Source of the DNA: Bacteroidota bacterium
Lineage (GTDB): Bacteria; Bacteroidota; Bacteroidia; Chitinophagales; Saprospiraceae
Direction: 5' to 3'
Length of the DNA stretch: 64,000 nt
Assembly: GCA_024743405.1 (NCBI GenBank)
Contig: JANSWP010000004.1
Coordinates: 62,001-126,000, forward strand
In this document: in pieces, positions 36,041 through 44,129 of the stretch
How positions within the stretch are numbered: position 1 is the first letter of the stretch
How the letters are laid out: each line of letters opens with the position of its first letter
The notes under the pieces: model-generated
What the model was told of the DNA's origin: nothing
Database searches by the model: none
What the model saw: only the letters and a program-made list of their open reading frames with translations
Made by a program: the position numbers and the translations under genes

Positions 36041-37174
36041 TCAATTTTTCAGAATCTTAAAAACCTCCGTACCTACTTTTAAATAGTAAATATTTGCTCC
36101 TAACCCCGACAAATCAATCTCTTCATTACTAGATCGTAAGCTGCCTGTTAATAATGTTTCACCAATTGGAGAAATTACTTCATATTCTAATGCTCTTGAA
36201 AAATCTGATGTGATATTAATCGTAGAATGAGTCGGATTCGGATAGACATTTATTTGATTTTCGACTAGATCTTCTACGCTTGTTATTCCAATTTCACCGT
36301 TAATGTCAAATTGAGAAAAGAATCGCCAAATTTCTTCCGAGGCACTGAAGTCCATATTCGTTCCTGGTAATACTAATGCTGCACCAGGCCAAGTATGCCC
36401 ACCTCCAGTTATTTTGAAATGTTCAACTGTAGCACCATTATCCCCACCTTCATAAACAATTTGCTCAGCAGTGCTAAGGTCGAGGATATTTATATCCGGT
36501 AGAACTGTTGTTGTTGGAGTAGTCGTAATATTGTTGAAATCAACCCAATATTCAATTACATCATTAATCGGTTTGGTCCAATTAGCCCCATTGTATGGTA
36601 CAGTGGCATCAACAGTGCCATGTATTTGAAGCACCGGTGTAGGATGTTGGGGATTGCATGGATTAAAAGTTTCAGGAGTCATAGAACCGGTAACAGAAGC
36701 AACTGCCGCAATTCGATCACTCAATTGGCACGCCAATAAAAAACTCATAAAACCACCATTCGACATTCCTGTTGAGTAGACTCTATCCAAATTGATATTG
36801 TACTCCGCTGACATATAGTCTATCATTGCAGAAGTAAACCCTACATCATCCACTGTACTACCTGCAGTAAAACCACCCACATTAAAATGAGTGTTTCCAT
36901 TGAATAATGTCCCTTCAGGATGAACAAGAATAAAACCTGCGGTATCTGCTATTGTCCTAAAATCACTATAAAACAGTTGTTGGCCTGCATTACTAGTGAA
37001 GCCATGAAAATTAAAAATCATTGGAACAGGTTCATTGCCCGTATAATTAGCGGGGAGATAGATGATAAACTCCCGTTCTATTCCATCATGCATTAAAGTA
37101 GCGTCAATGGTCTGTTGAGCAAAACCACTGAAAGTACACGACAAAAAGAAGAATAGTAAAAATGTATTTTTCAT
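36041..37174 (-). CDS. Secreted poly(3-hydroxybutyrate)-depolymerase/feruloyl-esterase-like hydrolase with type A sorting tail
   Basis: 377 residues. Signal peptide MKNTFLLFFFLSCTFSGFA. The alpha/beta-hydrolase domain has the oxyanion strand MIFNFHGFTSNAGQQ, the nucleophile Ser138 in YSTGMSNGGFMS, the acid region IHGTVDATVPYNG and the His in ITGGGHTWPGA, the LpqC/PHB-depolymerase pattern. Residues ~305-377 (INVYPNPTHSTINITS, VISPIGETLLTG, IDLSGLGANIYYLKV) form a type A C-terminal domain recognised by the type IX secretion system. Probably released to cleave ester bonds in polymers or plant material. Confidence 0.92.
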   Translation of the reverse strand: MKNTFLLFFFLSCTFSGFAQQTIDATLMHDGIEREFIIYLPANYTGNEPVPMIFNFHGFTSNAGQQLFYSDFRTIADTAGFILVHPEGTLFNGNTHFNVGGFTAGSTVDDVGFTSAMIDYMSAEYNINLDRVYSTGMSNGGFMSFLLACQLSDRIAAVASVTGSMTPETFNPCNPQHPTPVLQIHGTVDATVPYNGANWTKPINDVIEYWVDFNNITTTPTTTVLPDINILDLSTAEQIVYEGGDNGATVEHFKITGGGHTWPGAALVLPGTNMDFSASEEIWRFFSQFDINGEIGITSVEDLVENQINVYPNPTHSTINITSDFSRALEYEVISPIGETLLTGSLRSSNEEIDLSGLGANIYYLKVGTEVFKILKN

Positions 37175-37268
37175 ATTTGATATTTTTTGGTAAAAATAGG
37201 CATAAGATATCTTAACTTAAGTTAAGAAACATCAATTAACCCATCGAAAAGTCATCATCTTTACTTAA

Positions 37269-37400
37269 GGGACTTCGAAAATAACTACCTACGTATTTCG
37301 CTTGTCCTTTTTTCATTTCTATTCGTTAAAATTTTTGACCTTAGCGCTGCTAAGCTAAAAAATTTTGCCTCGATAAATGAAAAAATTCGGGCTGATTACT
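37269..37400. repeat. Truncated family A miniature element
   Basis: After TAA (37266-37268) it reads GGGACTTCGAAAATAACTAC, like the element at 48052-48210, and continues through the core with the hairpin CTTAGC-GCT-GCTAAG and TTTTGCCTCG. The mirror end is missing or too changed to see. The paired A-to-T and T-to-A change in the hairpin relative to the 48052 copy keeps it perfect. It lies in the divergent gap before the GNAT gene. Confidence 0.7.
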
Positions 37401-37438
37401 GTTTTGGTTTAAGGAATCATTTCTTAATTTTAAACCCA

Positions 37439-38302
37439 ATGATCAATCAATCAAATTACACCATCAAACAAGCCGATCAATCAGCATTAGAGATGATGGT
37501 TCACTGGGCGGCTCAAGAAGGATGGAACCCTGGACTTTCTGATGTTGACTGTTTTTTCAACACTGATCAGAGTGGATTTTTTGTCGGTTACCTAAATGAT
37601 GAGCCCATCTCTTGTATTTCAGCAGTCAGTTATGGGGAAGCATATTCTTTTATTGGATTTTACATTGTCAAGCCTGAATATCGCGGCAAAGGATATGGTA
37701 TTCAAATTTGGAATAAAGCAATGGAGCATTTGAGCGCTGTACAAAATATCGGACTTGACGGTGTTGTCGCCCAACAAGAAAACTATAAAAAATCAGGCTT
37801 TATTCTAGCCTATCGAAATATACGATTCGAATATATTAAGGCGAGTGATTCTCACCAATATCACAATGAACAAATCAAAATCATTCAACAAGAAGATTTC
37901 CCTACCATATATGATTATGACCAGAAAATTTTCGGGCATTCACGTAAATCTTTTTTAAAACCTTGGCTAGTTCAATCCAATGGATTGGCTTTATCTTTTC
38001 AAAAAAACCATGAAATAAAAGGTTATGGCGTCATTCGGAAGTGTGAGATTGGATACAAAATTGGACCTCTTTTTTGCGAAGATAGACATATCGCTGAAGA
38101 ACTTTTTTTATCTCTTTTGAATGCAGTAGAGAAAGGGGGAAAAATCTATTTGGATGTGCCTGAAATCAATGCATCCGCCTTACAATTAGCTACAAAATAT
38201 GATATGCAAAAATCCTTTGAAACAGCTCGAATGTATACTAATCCGAATGTGGAATATCCAATTCATAAAGTATTTGGAGTCTCGACTTTTGAATTGGGAT
38301 AA
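37439..38302 (+). CDS. GNAT-family N-acetyltransferase, two-domain (YitH-like)
   Basis: 287 residues. The N-terminal GNAT domain (1-130) shows FIGFYIVKPEYRGKGYGIQI, the beta4-alpha3 pyrophosphate-binding R/Q-x-x-G-x-G/A motif. A second GNAT-like domain with Acetyltransf_18 character follows (DQKIFGHSRKSFLKPWLVQS, GYGVIRKCEIGYKIGPLFCE, LDVPEINASALQLATKY). Such proteins acetylate small amines; substrate unknown. A possible promoter (TTTTG at 37402, TAATTTTA at 37425-37432) lies close to the start. The PAP2 gene follows by 34 bp, probably co-transcribed. Confidence 0.85.
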   Translation: MINQSNYTIKQADQSALEMMVHWAAQEGWNPGLSDVDCFFNTDQSGFFVGYLNDEPISCISAVSYGEAYSFIGFYIVKPEYRGKGYGIQIWNKAMEHLSAVQNIGLDGVVAQQENYKKSGFILAYRNIRFEYIKASDSHQYHNEQIKIIQQEDFPTIYDYDQKIFGHSRKSFLKPWLVQSNGLALSFQKNHEIKGYGVIRKCEIGYKIGPLFCEDRHIAEELFLSLLNAVEKGGKIYLDVPEINASALQLATKYDMQKSFETARMYTNPNVEYPIHKVFGVSTFELG

Positions 38303-38336
38303 GTAAAAAATAATTTTTCATGAAAATGGCTGCCAT

Positions 38337-39335
38337 ATGTTCCAAACTGAATTCAATCATTTTTTTCAATCTTTTGCTTCTGATGAGTTAACCCTCTTTA
38401 TGCGATTTGTGACAGCTTTAGGCTATCAGGAGTTTTTTCTATTGTTTTTACTCATTTTATTATTAGCGGTTGATTTCAAAAAAGCATTTATTTTATTTAT
38501 GGTCTTACTTTGGACGGCAGGGATCACCTTCTTCCTTAAAGACTATTTTGATTTACCACGTCCCTTTCATGTAGACAATACCTTAGAATTATTGGATGGC
38601 AAGTTACCGGACGGAGCCACTTTCGAATTTTCAAAACGAGGCGCAAAAAGCTTTTGGGAAGTTTTGCCAGCTGATGTAGTCAAAGCTACACGTCAGTCAG
38701 AAGATGTAAAAAATGGGTTTCCTTCAGGTCATTCAAGCATTGCAATTGCCTTTTGGGGCGCATTGGCACTATTATATCGAAAAAGATGGATCAGCCTCAT
38801 TGCCATTCTATTAATGGTTTTGATTCCTATTTCAAGAATTTATTTAGGTGTTCATTTTTTAGCGGATGTAATAAGTGGCGTCACCTTAGGCGCATTGATT
38901 TTAGGTGCTTTTTATCTTATTATTCTAAAACCCAATAAGCTCTCCTCTTTTTTAAAAACCGAAAAATACACTATCGGAGTCAATCCTTTGTCCCTTACAC
39001 TTCTTCTCAGTCCATTCCTGTTCTTTCTTCTTTTACCTGAAGAGGTTTACATTTTGATAGCCTATATGTTAGGATTTGGTTTAGGTTTTTTGCTATTGGC
39101 TAGAAAAGGATTACCCAATGATCAAGCATCGTTTTTTCATAGACTCGGACGCATGATAGTTGGTGCTTTGGCTTTTTTAGTAGTTGGATTTATCTTTAAG
39201 CAAATTGGTTTGGAAGAGCATATTTGGATTTCCTTTATTAAAAATTTAGTGGCTGCTTTGGCATTGATATGGATTGGTACGGAGATTAGTATTCGCTTAG
39301 GGTTCTTTAAAAGAGTGAATAAGGAAGTAGTTTAA
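38337..39335 (+). CDS. PAP2-superfamily membrane phosphatase
   Basis: 332 residues with about nine hydrophobic helices. All three PAP2 motifs are present: KDYFDLPRP (~63-71), PSGHSS (~128-133) and SRIYLGVHFLADVISG (~161-176). Family members remove phosphate from lipid substrates such as phosphatidate or undecaprenyl pyrophosphate, with the active site on the outer face of the inner membrane. The C-terminal third (four extra helices, ~210-325) exceeds the minimal PAP2 core. The gene follows the GNAT closely; a family A element begins 5 bp after its stop. Confidence 0.92.
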   Translation: MFQTEFNHFFQSFASDELTLFMRFVTALGYQEFFLLFLLILLLAVDFKKAFILFMVLLWTAGITFFLKDYFDLPRPFHVDNTLELLDGKLPDGATFEFSKRGAKSFWEVLPADVVKATRQSEDVKNGFPSGHSSIAIAFWGALALLYRKRWISLIAILLMVLIPISRIYLGVHFLADVISGVTLGALILGAFYLIILKPNKLSSFLKTEKYTIGVNPLSLTLLLSPFLFFLLLPEEVYILIAYMLGFGLGFLLLARKGLPNDQASFFHRLGRMIVGALAFLVVGFIFKQIGLEEHIWISFIKNLVAALALIWIGTEISIRLGFFKRVNKEVV

Positions 39336-39340
39336 AATAA

Positions 39341-39498
39341 GGGAGGAGGAAAAATATAACCTACCCATTTTACTTTTTATTTTTCCTTTATGCTTCGTTA
39401 AAGATACTCGCCATACCTTTGGGTATGTCTGCGTCTTTTGCCTCGTCTAAAAAAAATAACTTCCTAAAATTTGGGGAGCTTATTTATTTCCTCCTCCC
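39341..39498. repeat. Family A miniature inverted-repeat element (158 bp)
   Basis: GGGAGGAGGAAA (39341) mirrors TTTCCTCCTCCC (ending 39498), with flanks TAA (39338-39340) and TTA (39499-39501). The core is in the opposite orientation to the copy at 16425: CTCGCCATACCTTTGGGTAT has the same hairpin, CATACC/GGTATG. It begins 5 bp after the PAP2 stop, so it may act as that transcript's 3' hairpin. Confidence 0.87.
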
Positions 39499-39552
39499 TT
39501 ATTTCTTTATTTCGTATTTTGCTCAAATTATTAGCGCCAAAATTGTGTTTTA

Positions 39553-40407
39553 TTGAAGCTTATAGATACAAATAATAACCAGGCAACCGACTTTTTATCA
39601 AAGCCTTTTACTCTTTTGGACGATTACAAAAGCAAATTGTTTTTGGTTGTTTTTTGTGGTGTTTTCTCTACGTTTTTTATCTTTTTTTACAACCCTTTCA
39701 ATCTCCATCAAATAAAATATGACTCTGCTATTGGTAGATTATTATCTATCTGGAATGCCGGCATTTTAGGTACCCTAATCTTGAGTTTTACTCAATTTTT
39801 TTTGCGTCCTAAAATTAAATTAGACACCTTTACCAGAAGTCAGTTTCTATTTTGGGTTTTCTTTGAATTCACTTCTCTTTGTGTTGGTATTTACATCATT
39901 TTTGGAGAAAGAGAAGCTGATTTTTGGGGAGAGTTTTTTCTCATTGTTAGATACACCATTTCAGTGGCATTCCTCCCCTATTTTCTTGCTTGCTTATTGA
40001 TCGCTGTAAAAAAGCTTTCGGAAAAAGTACAAAAAGAAGAAATACCTCCATCCGTTTCGAGCCGTCAACATTTATTCAAAGATGAAAATGGGAAAATCAT
40101 GCTTGCCATTAATCCACAACAAATTCTCTTTCTAAAATCGGAAAATAACTATACCTCCATTCATTACCTCCAAAATGATAGAGTGGATAAAAAATTGATC
40201 CGAACTAATTTAAAAAAATTGGAAAGTGAGTTAGACCTCCCCTACCTTATTCGAATTCATCGCTCTTACATGGTCAATCTAAAAAACATTGTAAGTGTTC
40301 ATCGCAAAAAAGGAGGCTTTCAAATACAGCTCGACCAATTGCCTGATAGGCTACTGAATGTATCCGAAACCTATAAAAATACTTTTGTTGCAAAAATAAA
40401 AAGGTAA
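39553..40407 (+). CDS. Membrane-bound LytTR-domain transcription regulator
   Basis: 284 residues with a TTG start at 39553; no in-frame ATG lies between the upstream TAG (39532) and the first helix, so TTG is favoured. Four hydrophobic helices span ~30-155 (LFLVVFCGVFSTFFIFFY, ILGTLILSFTQFFL, FEFTSLCVGIYIIF, VAFLPYFLACLLIAV). The C-terminal LytTR DNA-binding domain (~175-284) has INPQQILFLKSENNYTSIHY, KKLESELDLPYLIRIHRSYM and VNLKNI. The four-TM plus LytTR form acts as a one-component membrane regulator. It lies between two family A elements; targets unknown. Confidence 0.88.
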   Translation: MKLIDTNNNQATDFLSKPFTLLDDYKSKLFLVVFCGVFSTFFIFFYNPFNLHQIKYDSAIGRLLSIWNAGILGTLILSFTQFFLRPKIKLDTFTRSQFLFWVFFEFTSLCVGIYIIFGEREADFWGEFFLIVRYTISVAFLPYFLACLLIAVKKLSEKVQKEEIPPSVSSRQHLFKDENGKIMLAINPQQILFLKSENNYTSIHYLQNDRVDKKLIRTNLKKLESELDLPYLIRIHRSYMVNLKNIVSVHRKKGGFQIQLDQLPDRLLNVSETYKNTFVAKIKR

Positions 40408-40422
40408 AACTCTTTTCCAATT

Positions 40423-40581
40423 GGAACTCGGATAGAATAAATTCACCAATATGGGGTAAGTATTTTTTGTGCTTAATGAGGCAAAAAAAGTAGGCGATGC
40501 CTTAGCATCAGCGTGACTTTTTAACGAAATTAGGTAAAAAGAAGACAAGCTCAAATGGTAAATTTATTTTGTCCGAGTTCC
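40423..40581. repeat. Family A miniature inverted-repeat element (159 bp)
   Basis: GGAACTCGGATAGAATAAAT (40423) mirrors ATTTATTTTGTCCGAGTTCC (ending 40581), two mismatches. Flanks ATT/TTT do not keep a clear TWA. The core has GAGGCAAAAAAAGTAGG, the hairpin GATGC-CTTA-GCATC, and TTTTTAACGAA. Length equals the copy inserted in the gene at 48024. Confidence 0.85.
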
Positions 40582-40709
40582 TTTCACCCCAAATAGGCCT
40601 TTTTTACCCCATTTCTATTATTTATTCCTTACCTTTCTTACTCGGCTTTTATCTTCACTAATTCCTTTCATGTTTTATTATACTATTTATTTATCTAAAA
40701 AATAACAAA

Positions 40710-41978
40710 ATGAAATTATCACCTTTCACAACAGGAATATTATCAGCCTTAATCCTACTCCTAGTTTCCTGTCAACCCGAAGTCAAAGGGCCGCAGACAT
40801 TAGATCCTAATACTTTGGTCAAAGACTTTCAAAGACGATTGATTGAAGCCAAAGCCGGAGAACAAATTTTACTACCCGCAGGTACCTTTAATTTTAAAAG
40901 ATCTATCTCTTTGAATGACATTCCAGATGTAACCATCAAAGGAGCTGGAAAGGGTAAAACCATTTTATCATTCAAAAGCCAAATCGAAGGCGCAGAAGGG
41001 ATGTTAATTAAAAATGTGAAAGGCATTACATTGGAAGGCTTTACCATTGCCGATTCCAAAGGAGATGCAATAAAAGTACAGGGGTGCGAAAATGTGGTAT
41101 TTCGCGATGTTGAAACCACTTGGACAAATGGGAAATTAGCGACTAATGGAGCTTATGGCTTATATCCTGTAAGTAGTAAAAATATTCTTTTGGAAAAATG
41201 CGAAGCTTCTTATGCAATGGATGCAGGCATTTACGTAGGTCAATCTCAAAATGTGGTCGTAAGAGATAATTATGTTCACCATAATGTAGCTGGATTAGAA
41301 ATAGAAAACACCATTAATGGAGAAGTTTATAATAATGTTGCTAAGGAGAATACAGGTGGAATGTTGATTTTTGACATGCCTGATTTACCTCAGGCCAATG
41401 GGGATCGAATCAAATTTTACAATAATGTGATGGAAAATAATAACGGTGAAAACTTCGCTCCAAAAGGTATGGTCGTTAGTACAATTCCTCCTGGCTCTGG
41501 AATGATTATCATGTCTCATTCTAATATTGAAGCTTATAATAATACAATTACTAATCATAAGACTTTAGGAATCGCCGTCAACAGCTGGTTATTCACCGGA
41601 GTCCCATTCAAGTCAGAAGCTTTTGATCCTTTCTGCTCCAATATCAGTCTTCACGATAACATAATAAGCGGAAATGTTGGACCATGCGATAACACATCAG
41701 ATTATGGTCAATTGCTTACTGCCATTGCAGGAGGAGAACCCGTTGATTTATTGACAGATGGTATTTTTAAACCTACGTCGATGGATGAAAATGGCAATCC
41801 AATTGGTTATTGTTTCAGAAATAATGGTACCGATATCAAGTTTCTCAACCTGAATGCAGGAATGGGAGGAGAGCCAGAACAAATTGCAAAAAACATGGAT
41901 AATGATTTGAGCAAATTTGATTGTGAATTACCAGATTTCGATACGAGCGAGCACGATAAATGGTTGGCAGCAAAATAA
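40710..41978 (+). CDS. Parallel beta-helix lipoprotein (TIGR03805-like)
   Basis: 422 residues. Lipobox LILLLVSC (Cys20). From ~35 the protein is a right-handed parallel beta-helix: LVKDFQRRLIEAKAGEQILL, VTIKGAGKGKTILSF, ITLEGFTIADSKGDAIKVQG, NILLEKCEASYAMDAGIYVG, NVVVRDNYVHHNVAGLEIEN and IEAYNNTITNHKTLGIAV. This family is often encoded next to SO2930-type diheme cytochromes, as here (42862-43956). Location: outer surface or periplasm. A lyase or binding role is possible; I see no proven catalytic set. It is followed by a GNAT gene within 14 bp. Confidence 0.85.
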   Translation: MKLSPFTTGILSALILLLVSCQPEVKGPQTLDPNTLVKDFQRRLIEAKAGEQILLPAGTFNFKRSISLNDIPDVTIKGAGKGKTILSFKSQIEGAEGMLIKNVKGITLEGFTIADSKGDAIKVQGCENVVFRDVETTWTNGKLATNGAYGLYPVSSKNILLEKCEASYAMDAGIYVGQSQNVVVRDNYVHHNVAGLEIENTINGEVYNNVAKENTGGMLIFDMPDLPQANGDRIKFYNNVMENNNGENFAPKGMVVSTIPPGSGMIIMSHSNIEAYNNTITNHKTLGIAVNSWLFTGVPFKSEAFDPFCSNISLHDNIISGNVGPCDNTSDYGQLLTAIAGGEPVDLLTDGIFKPTSMDENGNPIGYCFRNNGTDIKFLNLNAGMGGEPEQIAKNMDNDLSKFDCELPDFDTSEHDKWLAAK

Positions 41979-41991
41979 CCAATCGAAAGCA

Positions 41992-42615
41992 ATGAATATT
42001 ACTTTCCGTAAAGCCAGACCGGAAGATGCAGCGGCAGCGGTGCCTTTAATTTATGCTTCCGGTTCGGCTGCCTTTGAATATGTTTTTAAGGTTTCCACTG
42101 AAAAGGATGCAAAGGCTTTTTTAAAATATGCATTTGTGCGCCCAGGTTGTGAATTCAGTTTTACTAATCATACCTGTCTTGTATCCAATAATCAAGAAAT
42201 CGTAGGTATTGGTTCAGCTTTTAGTAGTGATGTGACGACAGGATTCACTATTTCAGCAGTCAAATATATTTTTTCCTTTTATGGTTTTTGGAAAGGGATG
42301 AAAGTCCTTAAAAATGGATTAAATATTGAGAAAATTATTGCTCCACCAAAAGGGAATACGGAAGTTTTAGCTCATTTAGGAATACGCTCTGATTATAGAA
42401 ATCAAGGGTTGGGTTCCAGATTAGTTGATTATTTTATCAAAGAGGCACAAAAGAAAGGAAGAACTACGGTTTCTTTGGATGTCTCTGTCGAAAATCCAAG
42501 AGCATTGGCACTCTATCAGCGTCTTGGTTTTAAAATAACAAAAGAAAATATTTCAAACTATAAAAACAAATTTTCCTACGTTGCTAATCATTATAAAATG
42601 CATAAAGACATTTAA
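41992..42615 (+). CDS. GNAT-family N-acetyltransferase
   Basis: 207 residues from ATG 41992, giving the common GNAT start MNITFRKARPEDAAAAVPLI; a start at 41917 would overlap the preceding gene. Motif A is LAHLGIRSDYRNQGLGSRLV (R/Q-x-x-G-x-G present), followed by TVSLDVSVENPRALALYQRL and a GF. An insertion of ~35 residues (FSSDVTTGFTISAVKYIFSF) makes the N-terminal half larger than minimal GNATs. It sits between the beta-helix and cytochrome genes, 13 bp after the former, likely in one transcript. Confidence 0.88.
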   Translation: MNITFRKARPEDAAAAVPLIYASGSAAFEYVFKVSTEKDAKAFLKYAFVRPGCEFSFTNHTCLVSNNQEIVGIGSAFSSDVTTGFTISAVKYIFSFYGFWKGMKVLKNGLNIEKIIAPPKGNTEVLAHLGIRSDYRNQGLGSRLVDYFIKEAQKKGRTTVSLDVSVENPRALALYQRLGFKITKENISNYKNKFSYVANHYKMHKDI

Positions 42616-42619
42616 GTAA

Positions 42620-42782
42620 GTTCTTGGACAGAATTAAGTTGCACTTAAATACTGCAACATCGCGCCAAAGGCGCCCGTTGCAGTAGAGGAGGCTTGGAGG
42701 GGAGTCCAAAACCACCATTTACTGGAGCGAGCCGCTTTGGGGCAATACTCCAGTAATCTATAACTTGATTTGATCCAAGCAC
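42620..42782. repeat. Family B miniature inverted-repeat element (163 bp)
   Basis: Left GTTCTTGGACAGAATTAAGT and right ACTTGATTTGATCCAAGCAC are imperfect inverted repeats; flanks TAA (42617-42619) and TTA (42783-42785). Inside are CTGCAAC...GTTGCAG around CGCGCCAAAGGCGCCC, and TTACTGGAG...CTCCAGTAA. It starts 4 bp after the GNAT stop and separates it from the cytochrome gene. Its left half matches the right half of the copy at 55307-55507, and its right half the fragment at 593. Confidence 0.85.
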
Positions 42783-42861
42783 TTAAACGATCCAAATGAA
42801 CATACAATTATTTTGATCACCTGCTTACGTAGGAAGCAATGTTGAAAAGTCGATTCTTAAA

Positions 42862-43956
42862 ATGAAAAAATTATTATTTATCTCCGTTTTACTAATTGGA
42901 TCTGTAATTTTCATCAATAGTTGCCAATTAGGTCAGAAAGGAATTGCTATTCCAATGAAACCATTTGAAAAACTCTCCGAATATCAATTTTTCAAAGGTG
43001 ATTTGGCAAATCTAGAGCCCAATGATCGGGTGATTCCTTATGATTTGAATTCCCCTTTATTTACTGACTATGCACATAAAGCAAGATTCGTTTGGATGCC
43101 CGAAGGAACGAGTGCCAACTATACTTCTGATGCAGTTTTAGACTTTCCAAAAGAGACCGTTTTAATAAAAAATTTCTATTACGAAAACGATGAGACGGAT
43201 GTGGCAAAAGGTAGAAATATTATGGAAACTCGACTATTAATCAATCGTGGAGATGAATGGGAAGCGGTAGGCTATATTTGGAATAAAGAGCAAACAGAAG
43301 CAAATCTAGAAGTCATTGGTGATATTCAAGAAGTGAGTTGGGTCAACGAATTGGGCGCACCGCAAAATATTAATTATATTATTCCCAATAGGAATCAATG
43401 TAAGACCTGCCACCTTACAGGCAAAAAACAAATTCCAATCGGCCCAAAAGTGCGAAATTTGAACAAAATATATGCCTATGCGGATGGAGAAATGAATCAG
43501 CTAGAAAAATGGGCTTCTATTGGCTATTTGAATGGATATGATGATGATGCCAATCATCCAAAAGTAGCAACTTGGGACGATGAGACAAGTGGATCTTTAC
43601 ATGAGCGAGCAATGGCTTATCTAGACATTAACTGTGGTCATTGTCATAATAAAAATGGTTCTGCAAATACTTCTGGGCTGCACTTAATTGCGGACGCCAA
43701 AGCAGATATGTCTTTAGGTATTTATAAGGCAACCGTTTCGGCTGGAGCTGGTACTGGTGGACATACTTATTCAATTGTACCAGGTCACCCTGAGGAGTCC
43801 ATTATGGTTTACCGGATGAACTCAACGAACCCTGGTGCGATGATGCCTGAATTGGGTCGTAGTTTAGTTCATCAAGAAGGCGTTGATTTAATTAGTGACT
43901 GGATAAAAAACCTTGAAGGAGATAAAGAAGGCGAGCATTCAACCAGCTTACAATAA
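42862..43956 (+). CDS. SO2930-family diheme cytochrome c lipoprotein (TIGR03806-like)
   Basis: 364 residues. Lipobox VIFINSC (Cys21). Two heme-c sites: C180-KT-C183-H184 and C258-GH-C261-H262; Met ligands are probable in the C-terminal part (YRMNSTNPGAMMPELG). The N-terminal domain (KLSEYQFFKGDLANLEPNDR, YDLNSPLFTDYAHKARFVWM) is characteristic of this family. Electron transfer outside the inner membrane; redox partner unknown. Neighbours on the same strand are the beta-helix lipoprotein and GNAT (upstream) and a TonB receptor (downstream). Confidence 0.92.
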   Translation: MKKLLFISVLLIGSVIFINSCQLGQKGIAIPMKPFEKLSEYQFFKGDLANLEPNDRVIPYDLNSPLFTDYAHKARFVWMPEGTSANYTSDAVLDFPKETVLIKNFYYENDETDVAKGRNIMETRLLINRGDEWEAVGYIWNKEQTEANLEVIGDIQEVSWVNELGAPQNINYIIPNRNQCKTCHLTGKKQIPIGPKVRNLNKIYAYADGEMNQLEKWASIGYLNGYDDDANHPKVATWDDETSGSLHERAMAYLDINCGHCHNKNGSANTSGLHLIADAKADMSLGIYKATVSAGAGTGGHTYSIVPGHPEESIMVYRMNSTNPGAMMPELGRSLVHQEGVDLISDWIKNLEGDKEGEHSTSLQ

Positions 43957-44129
43957 AAGTATCGCTTTGAATAGTATTTTTACTAAAAGTAAGCACCTGA
44001 ACTATATTATGCATAAGTAAGATTTCGGTCAGGTGTTTATGCCCATTAATATAAAAGCTCTATACAACAACCAACTGTCTAAACTAGAACTTGAACTAAA
44101 TAGAATTATCAAAACAAAATTTACGAAAA